A DNA stretch of 64,000 bases from Chelatococcus reniformis (lineage in GTDB: Bacteria; Pseudomonadota; Alphaproteobacteria; Rhizobiales; Beijerinckiaceae): assembly GCF_014640075.1 (NCBI RefSeq), contig NZ_BMGG01000007.1:248001-312000 (forward strand). The letters run 5' to 3'. Both the position numbers and the translations under genes were made by a program. A model generated the notes under the pieces. That model worked only from the letters and a program-made list of their open reading frames with translations, was not told the DNA's origin and made no database searches. This document shows, piece by piece, positions 34,101-44,219 of the stretch; position 1 is the first letter of the stretch, and each line of letters opens with the position of its first letter.

Positions 34101-37100
34101 GCGGTCGCGGCGGGCTGCCACACGCTGTAGCGCTTGGCCGCGACCGGCATGTAGAGGTCCGTGCTCGGCACCGCGGCGCCTTCCTCCTCCATGCCCAAGC
34201 CCATGGGTTGGAAACAGGCGTCGAGCAACGCCGGGTGAAGGCCGTAGCCATCCGGCGACAGGCCCGCGGGCAAGGCGATCTCCGCGACAACGGTTCGGCC
34301 GTGCCGCCTCATGGAGCGAACGCCGCGCAGGGCAGGGCCGTAATGCGCGCCGAGCGCATCCATCCGACCGTAGTAGTCGTCGACCGAAGCTTCGCTCCAG
34401 CCCGCTTCCTCGATCGCGAGCGGCGGCGACGCCGGCGTGCCGCGCTCGACCACCTGGGCGGTTACGTGGAGACGCCATTCGGACGGCCCGTCCTCGCCGG
34501 CCGCGCTGTAGATCTGCACGGTCTTGCGGCCGTCGGCGTCGGGCGTGACCACCACCTGGAGGCTCGCCGCTCCGGCCTCAGGAAGCAGCAATCCCTGGCC
34601 TATGGTCACATTCTCCAGGGCCGCCGCCTTGCCTCCGCGTTCGGTCGCGGCCGCCAGGGCGAGCTCGAGGAAGCCCGCGGCGGGGAACGGCGTGTAGTCG
34701 AAGATGCGGTGATCATGCGCCCAGGGCTGGAGCTGGACCCCCAGCTCGGTGGTGTAGATCTCCACCGGCGAGGACGTGCGCAGGCCAAGCAGAGGGTGGC
34801 TCGTCGGGTGGCCTTGCATGGCCATGCCCCCCATCGCCCTGGTGTCGTCGCGCCAGAAGCGTGTCCGCTGGAACGGGTAGGTGGGGAGGGACGTGTGCCC
34901 TGCGCGTTCGCCCGTGATCGCGGGCCAGTTCAATTGTGCTCCGGCCACGTAAAGCTGGGCCGCCGCCTCGAGCATCGACCGGCGATCATCGCGGCCGCGG
35001 CGCAATGATCCGACATAGGCGCAATCCGGCTCGCCCCCGCAGTGCTTGGCCATTCCGGAGAGAATGGGGGCCGGGCCGACCTCGAGGAACAGGCGGTAGC
35101 CGTCGCGCTGCAAATGGGCGACCGAATCCGCGAAGCGGACGGCGTGGCGCAGGTGACGCCGCCAATAGTCGGGCTTGAGCGCTTCGGCGCCAAGCGGCGT
35201 TCCCGAGAGGTTGGACATCACGGTCATCGACGGCATCGCGAAGCACGTCGCCGCGAGCGCCTGCTCGAACTCGTCGAGAATCGGCTCCATCAGCGCGGAA
35301 TGGAAGGCGTGCGAGACGTTGAGACGCTGCGCCTCGATCCCCTGGTCCCGCAGGCGGCCCAACAGCTCATCGAGGGCGTCTGCGGCGCCCGAAACGACGA
35401 TGCTCGCCGGACCGTTGACGGCGGCGATGTCCAGGCGCCCGGCGGCCGCCGTGATCGCCGACCGCACGACCGGCTCCGGTGCCATGACCGCTGCCATCGC
35501 GCCACCGGCAGGCAGAGCGCCCATGAGGCGCCCGCGTGTCGCGATGAGGCGCAGCGCATCGGCGAGCGGGATCATGCCGGCAAAGCAGGCGGCTGAATAC
35601 TCGCCGACGCTGTGGCCCATGACCGCCGTCGGCTCGATGCCCCAAGCCCGCCAGGTCATGGCCAGGGCATACTCGAGCGCGAACAAGGCCGGCTGCGTGT
35701 AGGTCGTCTGGTCGATGAGCGTGGATTGATCGCCGAGGATCACATCGAGCAGCCCGCGGTCCATGTGAGGGCGGGCCAGCCGATCGCATTCGTCCAGGGC
35801 CTGGCGGAACGCGGGCTCGGTTTCGTAGAGGCCCTTGCCCATGCCGGCGTATTGGGCGCCCTGGCCGGTGAACAGAAAGACGACCTCGGGCGCTGCGGCC
35901 GACGTGGCGCGGCCGTGAACTACGTTGCGTGGGGCATCTCCCCGGGCGAAGGCCGCGAGCGACGCGGCCGCTTCGGCGGCATCGGCCGCGACGACGCCAA
36001 CGCGTTGCGGGAAGGGAGAGCGCGCGAGCGGTGCGGCGGCGGCGACGTCGCGGAGCGACGGGCCGCCCTCGCGCTCGAGCAGGGCGGCGTAGCGGCCGGC
36101 GAGCTCGCGGGCCGCGTCGTCCGTCCGCGCCGAAAGCACCAGCAATGTCGATGCGTCGGCGGGATGCGGCCCGCGCTCGGCCGCCGGCGGCGCCGGCGGC
36201 TCCTGCAACACCACATGGGCGTTGGTGCCGCTGAATCCGAACGAGCTGATGCCGCAGAGCAGGGGCGTTGCGTCATCCGCGAGGGCCAGCGGCGTCGTCT
36301 CCAGCGGCACGCGGACAGGCCACTTGTCCCAATCGATCATCGGGTTCGGCGTCTGAAGATGCAGCTGTCGTGGCAAGGCGCGGTGGCGCAGCGCCTGAAC
36401 AGCCTTGATCATGCCGGCGATGCCGGCCGCGCCTTCGGTGTGGCCGATGTTGGCCTTGATCGAACCGATGAGGAGTGGCCGATCGGCCGGGCGTCCGCCG
36501 AAGACGTTGCCGAGGGCGTTGACCTCGATCGGGTCGCCGAGCGAGGTACCCGTGCCGTGCGCCTCGACGAAGGTGATGTCGCCCGGGGTGACCTGCGCAT
36601 CCTCCAGGGCGGCGCGGATCACCGCTTCCTGGGACGGCCCGTGCGGGGCGGTGAGCCCGCTGCTGCGCCCATCCTGATTGAGCGCCGAGCCGCGGATCAG
36701 CGCCAGGATCCGATCGCCGTCGCGTTCCGCGTCCGACAGGCGCTTCAGGGCGATCATGCCGGCTCCTTCGGCCCGCACGTAGCCATCGGCGGCGGCGTCG
36801 AAGGCGTGGCAGCGGCCGGTCGGCGACATCATCCGCGCGCGTGACGTGAGGATCGATGCGTCGGGAATGAGCGTGACGTTGACGCCGCCGGCGATCGCCA
36901 GGTCGGATTCGCGGGCTCGCAGGCCCTTGACCGCGAGATGGACTGCGACCATCGACGACGAGCAGGCCGTGTCGACGGAAATGTTGGGACCTTGCGCGCC
37001 GAGGAAATAGGAGATGCGGCCGCCGGCGATGCTGTGGGCCGTGCCCGAGAGCGCATAGGCGTCCTCCGGCCCGGAACTGCGGGCGAGGATCTGCACATAG

Positions 37101-37588
37101 TCGAGCGCTGTCACGCCCACATAGACGCCGGTGCGGGTGTTAGCGACCGATAGGGGAGCGATGCCCGCGTCTTCGAGTGCCAGCCAGGACATTTCCAGTA
37201 GAAGGCGCTGCTGGGGGTCGAGGTTGACCGCCTCGCGCGGGGTGATGCCGAAGAACGGCGCGTCGAACATGTCGACGCCGTCGAGGAACGCTCCCCACTT
37301 CGTGTAGGTCTTGCCTGCCGCGTTTGGATCGGGGTCGAAGATCTTCGCCACGTCCCAGCGATCGAGCGGCACTTCGGTGACCGCATCGACGCCGTCGACG
37401 AGCAGCTGCCAGAGCGCTTCCGGATCTTCGGCGCCGCCGGGAAAGCGGCAGCCGATGCCGATGATGGCGATCGGCTCGTGCTGCGCGGCCTCGGCCTGAG
37501 CCAACTTGACCTGCAACTGATCAATCGCTGCGAGGGCGCGCCGCAAGAGCTCGCTGTTCGCCTGCTGGTTCTGGAAGCTCACGTTCAC
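31178..37588 (-). CDS. Type I PKS protein F: KS-AT-DH-ER-KR-ACP
   Basis: One fully reducing module of 2136 aa. After an N-terminal helix (residues 1-35), KS has VDTACSSSM (Cys near 208), EAHGTGT and NIGHTEGAAG. AT has GHSVGEY near 659 and HAFHSALM, a malonyl pattern. DH has HDHRIFDYTPFP near 960 (Gly of HxxxGxxxxP is Asp) and LLDACFQ. ER has NFRDVLNALGMYQG and the NADPH loop HAVTGGVGMAA near 1581. KR has ITGGLTGLG near 1770, the B-type LDD in VLDDGML, and catalytic Tyr in GNYAAANGF near 1913. ACP has LGMDSLMAME near 2070. Expected output is a malonate extension with full reduction. The acidic C-terminus (AEMEWEEGQL) is a plausible docking motif for the NRPS. GTG start lies 2 bases after the stop of gene E; a second in-frame GTG follows two codons later. 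Confidence 0.94.
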   Translation of the reverse strand: MNVSFQNQQANSELLRRALAAIDQLQVKLAQAEAAQHEPIAIIGIGCRFPGGAEDPEALWQLLVDGVDAVTEVPLDRWDVAKIFDPDPNAAGKTYTKWGAFLDGVDMFDAPFFGITPREAVNLDPQQRLLLEMSWLALEDAGIAPLSVANTRTGVYVGVTALDYVQILARSSGPEDAYALSGTAHSIAGGRISYFLGAQGPNISVDTACSSSMVAVHLAVKGLRARESDLAIAGGVNVTLIPDASILTSRARMMSPTGRCHAFDAAADGYVRAEGAGMIALKRLSDAERDGDRILALIRGSALNQDGRSSGLTAPHGPSQEAVIRAALEDAQVTPGDITFVEAHGTGTSLGDPIEVNALGNVFGGRPADRPLLIGSIKANIGHTEGAAGIAGMIKAVQALRHRALPRQLHLQTPNPMIDWDKWPVRVPLETTPLALADDATPLLCGISSFGFSGTNAHVVLQEPPAPPAAERGPHPADASTLLVLSARTDDAARELAGRYAALLEREGGPSLRDVAAAAPLARSPFPQRVGVVAADAAEAAASLAAFARGDAPRNVVHGRATSAAAPEVVFLFTGQGAQYAGMGKGLYETEPAFRQALDECDRLARPHMDRGLLDVILGDQSTLIDQTTYTQPALFALEYALAMTWRAWGIEPTAVMGHSVGEYSAACFAGMIPLADALRLIATRGRLMGALPAGGAMAAVMAPEPVVRSAITAAAGRLDIAAVNGPASIVVSGAADALDELLGRLRDQGIEAQRLNVSHAFHSALMEPILDEFEQALAATCFAMPSMTVMSNLSGTPLGAEALKPDYWRRHLRHAVRFADSVAHLQRDGYRLFLEVGPAPILSGMAKHCGGEPDCAYVGSLRRGRDDRRSMLEAAAQLYVAGAQLNWPAITGERAGHTSLPTYPFQRTRFWRDDTRAMGGMAMQGHPTSHPLLGLRTSSPVEIYTTELGVQLQPWAHDHRIFDYTPFPAAGFLELALAAATERGGKAAALENVTIGQGLLLPEAGAASLQVVVTPDADGRKTVQIYSAAGEDGPSEWRLHVTAQVVERGTPASPPLAIEEAGWSEASVDDYYGRMDALGAHYGPALRGVRSMRRHGRTVVAEIALPAGLSPDGYGLHPALLDACFQPMGLGMEEEGAAVPSTDLYMPVAAKRYSVWQPAATAVTCRVAVTTGGEGSGVAEADFAIFDAAGALVAEVIGFEVRRITRAALERQRRANGPKADWRFGVEWLASAPNDDPSQVAGQNWLILADQGGVGDGLAAQLRLAGASAELVPCPGSMTEADIAAAVAAAAPIDRPLHGAVLLWPLDGPEGLADLTAIEAAHATHVTAALFALRAVVNRAARVMVVTRATQQLGQLSADLVQTPIWTFAGVAASEYPTCGLARIDLDAAREAEDGDRVFAEACSRDGEDRVAYRGGERFVARLKLREQETTAEGTPVLLDIAERGSLGNLSLVAAERRPPGPGEVEIRVHATGLNFRDVLNALGMYQGEAGPLGNECAGVVTAVGAGVTRLSVGEDVVAMVDRSFASYVIAPETMTVRKPPFVSYQEAATVPVTFLTADYALRALSHIKPGDRVLIHAVTGGVGMAATQIALRAGATVFGTAGTAAKRVLARSLGVHFVSDSRSLDFVDDIHRDTGGAGVDIVLNSLAGEFIPASLGLVAQGGSFVEIGKTDIWTRETVAARFPGIDYHPLYLGEVAAAEPERIRSMLVDILADMDDGPLRPLPQTVYPLHQAEDAFRYMGQGLHTGKVVVTQPKPAAIRDDGVYVITGGLTGLGLTTAEWLVQQGARKLILMGRRAPGPDALSAIQRLETSGATVQTAQADVGDRAALADLLADARSGLGPIRGVLHAAGVLDDGMLSEQTPERFARVMAPKVRGGWLLHELTLSDPLDFFVLFSSGASLLGSPGQGNYAAANGFLDALASYRHASGRPALSISWGSWAEVGMAAGVGEDHHRRWAAMGLEMITPDSGMEMLGALLASGDGPQVAAVPIVRSRLPATVGPFYRGLVDASAAAAEPTLPVTIGADLRAAEPEARRGLLDAFLADQVLRVLALPATQKVDRHERLLNLGMDSLMAMEFRNRVLAALGVRLAVADLLGGASLTDVGRIVMSELAFDDGGPGEAPAVDAEMEWEEGQL

Positions 37589-37590
37589 GA

Positions 37591-40500
37591 TCAGGCCACT
37601 TCGTTCATGAGTTGAAGTGCATCCAGCTTCGCCACGAGTGCCGCGGCGAGCTGGCTCTCCGTCTGACCAGCGTAGGGATCGGGCACGTCTGGCACAGGGA
37701 CCGGAGCAACATCCGAGAGTATGTCCCTGAGACCGACGTCGCCCTCCCTACCCAAATAGGAGACGAGGGCGGTAATCGTCGGACAGTCAAAGGTGATCGT
37801 CGCAGGCAAGGTGCATCCGAGCGCGATGCCGAGCCGGTTGCGCAGTTCGACCGCCATCAGCGAGTCGAGGCCGAGGTCACGCAACGGCTGATCGACGTCG
37901 ACATTCCTGGGCGAAGCGCCCAGCACCCTGGCGGCAAGCGCGCGCACGTCGTCGCGCAGCAGGGCGCCGCGCCGGCTCGCCGGCGCGGCGCGGATCCGGG
38001 CGCGCCAATTGCGCTCCTCCGGCTGGGTGCGCGTGCGGCGGGCCACAGGACGCTCCGCATCGGACCCGGTCTCTGCCGCGATGGCCCAGAACAGCGGGGA
38101 ATCCGCTAGTCCTCGCTGGGCCGTGGCGAGCGCCGACCAGTCGGCGTCGATCACCGCGAGTTGCGCCGGCTGAAATAGCGGCTGCCCTTCACCACGCCAG
38201 AGACAGGCCGACAGCGCTGCCAGGCCGTCCTGAGGCAAGATCGCCCGCAAAAGGCCTCCGACCGCGCTCAGGGAGCGGTCGGCGGCGGCGCCGATATCGG
38301 CCCACGGTCCCCAGTTGATTGCCAGCCCGGGTTGACCTTGCGCTTGGCGCAACCAGGCAAGGGCGTCTTCGAAGGCATTGGCGGCGGCATGATTGGCCTG
38401 CCCGGCCGACCCGGCGAGCGACGCACCGGAGGAGAACATGACGAACATGTCGAGGTCGCCGCACAGCGCATGCAGGTTCCACGCGCCCTGCACCTTCGGC
38501 GCGAGCACGGGCGCAAAGCGATCCCAGTCCAGCGACATGAGCGCTCCGTCGTCGAGCACGCCGGCGCAGTGGAACACGCCCTTCAGCGGCCGGCCGGCGG
38601 CGCGCACGGCCGACAGGGCCGCCTTGACGTCATCGCGCAAGGCGACGTCGCCCCGGAGCGTCAGGACATTCGCTCCACCTCGCTCCATGCGGGCGATGGC
38701 CGCCGCCGCCTTCTCCCCAGGCGCGCCGCGCCCCATCAGGGCAATAGACCGGGCGCCCTGGTCGAAGAGCCATTCGGCCACCAGCAAGCCCAGCCCCCGC
38801 AGACCGCCCGTGATCAGATAGGCGCCGTCAGGATCGATCGCCGCCGCCGGGGCAAGGCTGCGGGCGGGCTGGGACAGACGGGTCGTGAGGCGACGCGCGA
38901 AGCGCCTGCCGCCCCGCTGCGCGATCTCGTGCTCGCGCGAGCCTCCGCACAGCTCGCGTGCGAGCGCATCGGCTGCGGTCGCCGTATCCTCGGCCGGATC
39001 GAGGTCGAAGCGCACGACGTTGAGCTCGGGGTGCTCCAGGGCCGCGACGTGGCTGAGCCCCCACAGCGTCGCCTGGGCGGGTTCGGCCGCTTCGCCAGCC
39101 CGGATCGCCTGCGCTCCGCGCGTGACGGCATAGAACCGCGCCGGCCCCGCGTGCGCCACGAGGGCCTGGAAGAGCGCCAGCGTCGGTTTGATCAACCGTT
39201 CCTGGTCGGCGCCGAGATCGTCCTGCGCCGCTTCCGCCGCATGGTCGAGCGCGATGAGCGAGACCACTCCGACCGGCTCGCGCGTGCGTGAGGTGAGGGC
39301 CGCCGCGATCGCATCGCCCTCGTCGACGAAGACGGTCGAACAGCCGCGCCGCTGGAGCGCGTCGGCGAGGGCGGCGGCGAGGCCGCCTCGGTCGGGCTGC
39401 AGCAACCAGGTGCGGGGTGAAGCAGGCGCAGCTTCGGCCACGAAGACCGCCTGCTGGTCGAGCACGGCATGCGTGCCCTCCGGCGGAATCGCAGCAACCT
39501 CCGCAAAGCCTGCGCCGGACAGCAGCGTCCGCCACGCCGCGCGCGGCATCAGGGCGTACTGACGCAGATCCGTGTCGGTATAGGCCCACCAGCCTTCCAG
39601 CAGGCCGACGGTCAGGTCGCCGAACCGCTGCGGCCCTGCGCCTTCGAGCAGAATGAGGCGCCCCTCCGGCCCCAGCAGCGCTCGCAGGCGCGCCGCCGTC
39701 GCCGCCAGATCCCGCGTGGCGTGGACGACATTGGCGCCGATGACGATGTCGAAGCTGCCTGCTTCGAAGCCTTGCCCGGCGAGGTCCTGCTCCAGGTCGA
39801 GCAACTCGTAGCGGACCGTGCCACAGGCCGCGAACTTGGCTCTGGCGTGGTTCAGGAACAGGGGCGAGACGTCCGTGAACGTGTATTCGAACGGCGCGCT
39901 GCCCAGCCGCCGCAGAACGCTTTCCGTGGTGCTGCCGGTGCCGGCGCCGACCTCCAGAATGCGCAGCGGCCGGCCGCCCGACGCGGCGGCGAGGGTGCCG
40001 ACCGCGTCGGCCACCAGCTTGTTGTAGATCTGCGCGGGCGGCGAGGATTGGTAGAGCCGTTCGGCATCCGCCAAGGACCCACCCGGGAAGAGCAGTGCCA
40101 GCGGATCGGTCTCGCCCCGCATCACCGCGGCCAGGGAGCGCGCGCACCGGCGCGTCAGCGAAAGTTCCGCGCCACAATCGGGATGGGCTGCGAGCACCTC
40201 GTCCGCAAACGCTTCCGGATCCGTCTCGGGCACCTCGATGACGCGCCAGACGCCCTCGCTGTGAACGAGGACGCGGTCTTCGCGCAGAATGTCCAGCATG
40301 CGCGCGAACAGGCGGCGATGGCGCAGCGGGATATCGAGCCGATCGGCGAGATCGCGCGCCGTGGCGGTCGCCCCGGCGGACATGGTCCAGCCGAGGAGGC
40401 GCAGGCCGCGGATGACATAGAGCGCGCAGAGATGATCGAGCTTCGGTATGAATTCCGCGTAGGCGGCCAGCGCAGGCGCCTCGGCCGCCTCGCGGAGCTG

Positions 40501-43500
40501 CGGCGCCAGCGCCGCCGCGACCTCTTCGGCGCCGGACATCGTCGCCGGGACCCAGGCGATTTCGTGCAGCAGCCGCCTGATCGGCGCTGCCAGCGTCCGG
40601 TCGCCGAACGAACTCTTGCGCGCGCGTTTGAGCGTCACGCCACTGAGCTCTGCCAGTGGGGCCCCGGCGTCGTCGACTATGCGCACGTCTGCCACGAAGG
40701 CTTCGCCGTGCGCTGCCTTCACCGGATCGCGCAGCGTCACGTGGGACCAGAATGGCCCGTCGCAGCCCGCGCCGCGCCCGCGGACCTCCTCGACGGCCAT
40801 CAGCAGGTAGGGCTCGGCGAGCCCGTCTGCGGCGCCGGGCAGCGCCGCGCCGATCGCGTGCAGACAGGCATCGAGCGCAGCCGGGTGTATCGTGGTCGCC
40901 GCGGCGAGGCCAGCCGTTGCCGCGACGCGCGCCAGTGCCGTGCCGGCGCCGTGGTGAAGGATGTCGACTCCGCGGAACGCGGGTCCGAATTCCAGCCCCA
41001 GCTGCGCCAGGCGGCCGTAATACAGCTCCGGCGAGATCATCTCGGGGAGCGATGCCCGCAAGCCGCCCACGTCGACGATGTCGGCGTCCGGTCCCGTGTC
41101 ACGCTCCACGCGGCAGGTCGCGATCGGCAGCCACGTATCGTCGGCGCCGAGGGCGGCAATCCGGACTTCGCCGCTCGTCGGCACGATGGCCGTCTGGACG
41201 ACTGAAAGCTCCGCGTCATCGAGCATGAGCGGAGCCGAGAGCTCGAAGTTGCGCAGGCGCAGGGCGCCGTGGCCCAGGACCTGGCGGCCGGCCGCCAGTG
41301 CCATCTCCATCAGCACGGGCGACGGCGTCGGCAGCGTGCCATGGATGCGATGATCGGCCAGATAGCTCTGCCGCGCCGGGCCGAGCCGCGCTTCGAAGAG
41401 GCGCTCCGCGCCGAGGCTCTGGCGCACCTCCCGGCCGAGGAGGGGATGGAGCTCGGCCCGCTGCGGCTCCGCCGCCGCGTCTGCGTTGCTCAGCCAGAAG
41501 CGCTCACGCTGGAAGGGATAGTTCGGCAGGCGCGTTCGTGCGGCGGACGCGCTCGGTCCGCGCCAGTCGATGTCTGCCCCGGCGGTGTAGAGCGCGGCCA
41601 GGGCGTTCATCATGGCCGCGTCGTCGTTTGCGCCGCGCTTGAGGGACGCGAGCCAGAGCGCCTCGTGATCGGGAACGCACGCCTGGGCCATCGGGATCAG
41701 CGTCGGATGCGGCCCGATCTCGATGAACACGTTGCAGCCGGACTGGGCCAGCGCCGCGATGCCGTCGGCGAAGCGCACGGGCGCGCGCGCATGCCGGCAC
41801 CAATAGTCCGGATCCGCGGCGGTCGTGTCTGCCCAACTCCCGGTCACGTTGGACGCCAGCTTGATCTGCGCCGGCCCCCACGCGACGGCACCGGCCTCGG
41901 CCGCGAAGTCCTGCAGGATCGGGTCCATCAAAGGCGAATGGAAGGCGTGCGAGACTTTAAGGGGGGTCACCGTGACGCCCTGGGCACGCAGGTCGGCGGC
42001 GACGGAGCTCACGGCGCCGGCGTCCCCCGAGATCACGGTGCCGACCGGCCCGTTCAGCGCGGCGACCGAAATCGCATGGGCGTGCGGCCTGATGGCAGCC
42101 AGCACGCGCTCCTCGCTCGCCATCACGGCGGCCATGGCGCCGTTGCGCGGCAGCGATCCCATCAGCCGCCCCCTGGCGACCGTCAGCTTGAGCGCGTCGT
42201 GGAGGCTGAGCATGCCGGCGACGCAGGCTGCCGAGATCTCGCCGAGGCTGTGGCCGGCCACCGCATCGGGGCGCACACCGAACGACGCCCAGAGTTGGGC
42301 CAACGCATATTCGACGGCAAATAGTGCCGGCTGGGTGAACGTGGTGTCGTTGAGCCGGTCGCCCGACGCGCCGCTCTCCGCGAAGAGGATCTCGAAGAGA
42401 TCGTGCGGCCAAAGTGCGTTCAGCTGGGCGCGGCAGTCGTCCATGGCAGCGCGAAAGACCGGCTGCGCATCGAGCAGGCCCCGCGCCATGCCGAGATATT
42501 GGCAGCCTTGGCCGGTGAACAGAAAAGCGATTTTCGGCGGTCGTGCATTCGCAGCTCCGCGGTAAGCGGAGGCCGCGTCCTGGCCCAGGGACAATGCGGC
42601 CAGTTGCTCCGACGCCTCGTGCGGGCTCGCCGCCACCACGGCGGCACGGTGGGGAAGGTGCATTCGCCCCGCGGTGGCAGTGGCGGCCACGGCATCCAGG
42701 TCGGCACCGGGTACGGCCAGCACCGATGCGTAGCTCCCGGCAAGGCTCGCGAGCGCGGCCTCGGTGCGGGCCGACACGGTGACGATCTGGATCGCTCGCG
42801 GCTCGGCGCGCGGGGCCGGCGCCGGGTCCGGCGCCTGTTCGAGGATCAGATGCGCGTTGGTGCCGCTGAAGCCGAAGGAACTGACACCGCCGATCCGCGG
42901 CTGGTCCGCACGCATCGGCCACGGCATTTCCGTGCGCGGCACACGCACGCCGATCGTCTCCCATGGGACGTGCGGATTGGGCGTCTCGAAGTGGATCTGG
43001 GGCGGGATGACGCCGTGCCGGAGCATGAGGGCGAGCTTGATCAGGCCGGCCGCCCCGGCGGCGGATTCGAGGTGGCCGATGTTGGCCTTGACCGAACCGG
43101 TGAAGACAGGGGCGCCGCGGCGAGAGCGGCCGAACGCGGCGTCCAATGCGAGGGCCTCGATCGGATCGCCGAGCTTGGTCCCGGTGCCGTGGGCCTCCAC
43201 GTAGCCGACCGCGTCGGCTTCGATGCGTGCGTTGTCCAGCGCGGCCTTCAGGAGCTCCTCTTGAGCTACGCCGTTCGGCGCTGTGAGACCGTTGCTGCGG
43301 CCGTCCTGGTTGGCCGCGGTGCCACGGATCACGGCGACGATCGGATCGCCCGCCGCCCGTGCGTCCGACAGCCGCTTGAGCACGAGCACGCCGCAGCCCT
43401 CGCCGCGCACGAAACCGTCCGCCCGCGCGTCGAACGCCTTGCAGCGGCCGTCGGGGGCCATCATGCGCGCCTTCGACAGCGCCACCGTGGTTTCGGGCGT

Positions 43501-44217
43501 CAGAATGAGATTGACGCCGCCCGCCAGGGCCACGTTGCATTCGCGGTTGCGCAGGCTCCGGACGGCTACGTGCGCCGCCATCAGAGACGAGGAGCACGCG
43601 GTGTCGATGGAGAGGGCCGGGCCCCGCGTACCGAGGACATAGGCCAGGCGGCCGGAAGCGATGCTGTGGGCGACGCCGGAGGCGGCATACGCATCGAAGG
43701 CGCTGGAATCGCCGCGCCGCAAGAGCTGGAAATAATCGAACCCCGACACGCCGACAAAGATGCCGGCGTTGGCGCCGTAGAGATCGCTGGCCGGGATGCA
43801 GGCGTTCTCCAGCGCCTCCCAGGCGACCTCGAGCAGCAGGCGCTGCTGGGGGTCCATGTTCTGCGCTTCGCGCCGCGAGATGCCGAACATCTCCGGGTCG
43901 AAGGCGTCGACGCGCGCCAGGAAGCCTCCATGGCGGGATGTCAGCTTGCCCGGCGCGTCCGGATCCGGGTCGAACAGGGCCTTTGTGTCCCAGCGATCGG
44001 GCGGGGTCTCCACGACGCAATCGGCGCCGGCGCGGATCTTCTCCCAGTAGAGCTCCGGCGTATCGGCACCGCCGGGGAAGCGGCATCCCATGCCGACGAT
44101 GGCGACCGGCTCATGAGGTGCCTGCTCCAGGGCATCGACGCGCTGCTTCAGCTCGTTCGCCACCAGGGCGAGGCGCTTGGGTGAATAGTCGGCGATGCGT
44201 TGCAGGAAATCCGACAT
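37591..44217 (-). CDS. Type I PKS protein E: KS-AT-DH-cMT-KR-ACP
   Basis: Module of 2208 aa. KS has IDTACSSSL near residue 207, [12 protein letters not shown] and [12 protein letters not shown] has GHSLGEI near 656 and HAFHSPLM (malonyl type). DH keeps a canonical [10 protein letters not shown] near 953 and [10 protein letters not shown]-methyltransferase has [11 protein letters not shown] near 1425 and catalytic-type ANVVHAT. KR has ITGGLRGLG near 1804 and LDD, but its active-site Tyr position is His ([10 protein letters not shown] near 1942). ACP has [10 protein letters not shown] near 2117. No ER is present, so an alpha-methyl alkene is expected. ATG at 44217 follows the stop of gene D by 2 bases; the open frame to 44388 overlaps D and is spurious. 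The C-terminus ([20 protein letters not shown]) differs from the tails of A-D, suiting a different docking class with F. Confidence 0.94.
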   Translation of the reverse strand: MSDFLQRIADYSPKRLALVANELKQRVDALEQAPHEPVAIVGMGCRFPGGADTPELYWEKIRAGADCVVETPPDRWDTKALFDPDPDAPGKLTSRHGGFLARVDAFDPEMFGISRREAQNMDPQQRLLLEVAWEALENACIPASDLYGANAGIFVGVSGFDYFQLLRRGDSSAFDAYAASGVAHSIASGRLAYVLGTRGPALSIDTACSSSLMAAHVAVRSLRNRECNVALAGGVNLILTPETTVALSKARMMAPDGRCKAFDARADGFVRGEGCGVLVLKRLSDARAAGDPIVAVIRGTAANQDGRSNGLTAPNGVAQEELLKAALDNARIEADAVGYVEAHGTGTKLGDPIEALALDAAFGRSRRGAPVFTGSVKANIGHLESAAGAAGLIKLALMLRHGVIPPQIHFETPNPHVPWETIGVRVPRTEMPWPMRADQPRIGGVSSFGFSGTNAHLILEQAPDPAPAPRAEPRAIQIVTVSARTEAALASLAGSYASVLAVPGADLDAVAATATAGRMHLPHRAAVVAASPHEASEQLAALSLGQDAASAYRGAANARPPKIAFLFTGQGCQYLGMARGLLDAQPVFRAAMDDCRAQLNALWPHDLFEILFAESGASGDRLNDTTFTQPALFAVEYALAQLWASFGVRPDAVAGHSLGEISAACVAGMLSLHDALKLTVARGRLMGSLPRNGAMAAVMASEERVLAAIRPHAHAISVAALNGPVGTVISGDAGAVSSVAADLRAQGVTVTPLKVSHAFHSPLMDPILQDFAAEAGAVAWGPAQIKLASNVTGSWADTTAADPDYWCRHARAPVRFADGIAALAQSGCNVFIEIGPHPTLIPMAQACVPDHEALWLASLKRGANDDAAMMNALAALYTAGADIDWRGPSASAARTRLPNYPFQRERFWLSNADAAAEPQRAELHPLLGREVRQSLGAERLFEARLGPARQSYLADHRIHGTLPTPSPVLMEMALAAGRQVLGHGALRLRNFELSAPLMLDDAELSVVQTAIVPTSGEVRIAALGADDTWLPIATCRVERDTGPDADIVDVGGLRASLPEMISPELYYGRLAQLGLEFGPAFRGVDILHHGAGTALARVAATAGLAAATTIHPAALDACLHAIGAALPGAADGLAEPYLLMAVEEVRGRGAGCDGPFWSHVTLRDPVKAAHGEAFVADVRIVDDAGAPLAELSGVTLKRARKSSFGDRTLAAPIRRLLHEIAWVPATMSGAEEVAAALAPQLREAAEAPALAAYAEFIPKLDHLCALYVIRGLRLLGWTMSAGATATARDLADRLDIPLRHRRLFARMLDILREDRVLVHSEGVWRVIEVPETDPEAFADEVLAAHPDCGAELSLTRRCARSLAAVMRGETDPLALLFPGGSLADAERLYQSSPPAQIYNKLVADAVGTLAAASGGRPLRILEVGAGTGSTTESVLRRLGSAPFEYTFTDVSPLFLNHARAKFAACGTVRYELLDLEQDLAGQGFEAGSFDIVIGANVVHATRDLAATAARLRALLGPEGRLILLEGAGPQRFGDLTVGLLEGWWAYTDTDLRQYALMPRAAWRTLLSGAGFAEVAAIPPEGTHAVLDQQAVFVAEAAPASPRTWLLQPDRGGLAAALADALQRRGCSTVFVDEGDAIAAALTSRTREPVGVVSLIALDHAAEAAQDDLGADQERLIKPTLALFQALVAHAGPARFYAVTRGAQAIRAGEAAEPAQATLWGLSHVAALEHPELNVVRFDLDPAEDTATAADALARELCGGSREHEIAQRGGRRFARRLTTRLSQPARSLAPAAAIDPDGAYLITGGLRGLGLLVAEWLFDQGARSIALMGRGAPGEKAAAAIARMERGGANVLTLRGDVALRDDVKAALSAVRAAGRPLKGVFHCAGVLDDGALMSLDWDRFAPVLAPKVQGAWNLHALCGDLDMFVMFSSGASLAGSAGQANHAAANAFEDALAWLRQAQGQPGLAINWGPWADIGAAADRSLSAVGGLLRAILPQDGLAALSACLWRGEGQPLFQPAQLAVIDADWSALATAQRGLADSPLFWAIAAETGSDAERPVARRTRTQPEERNWRARIRAAPASRRGALLRDDVRALAARVLGASPRNVDVDQPLRDLGLDSLMAVELRNRLGIALGCTLPATITFDCPTITALVSYLGREGDVGLRDILSDVAPVPVPDVPDPYAGQTESQLAAALVAKLDALQLMNEVA

Positions 44218-44219
44218 TC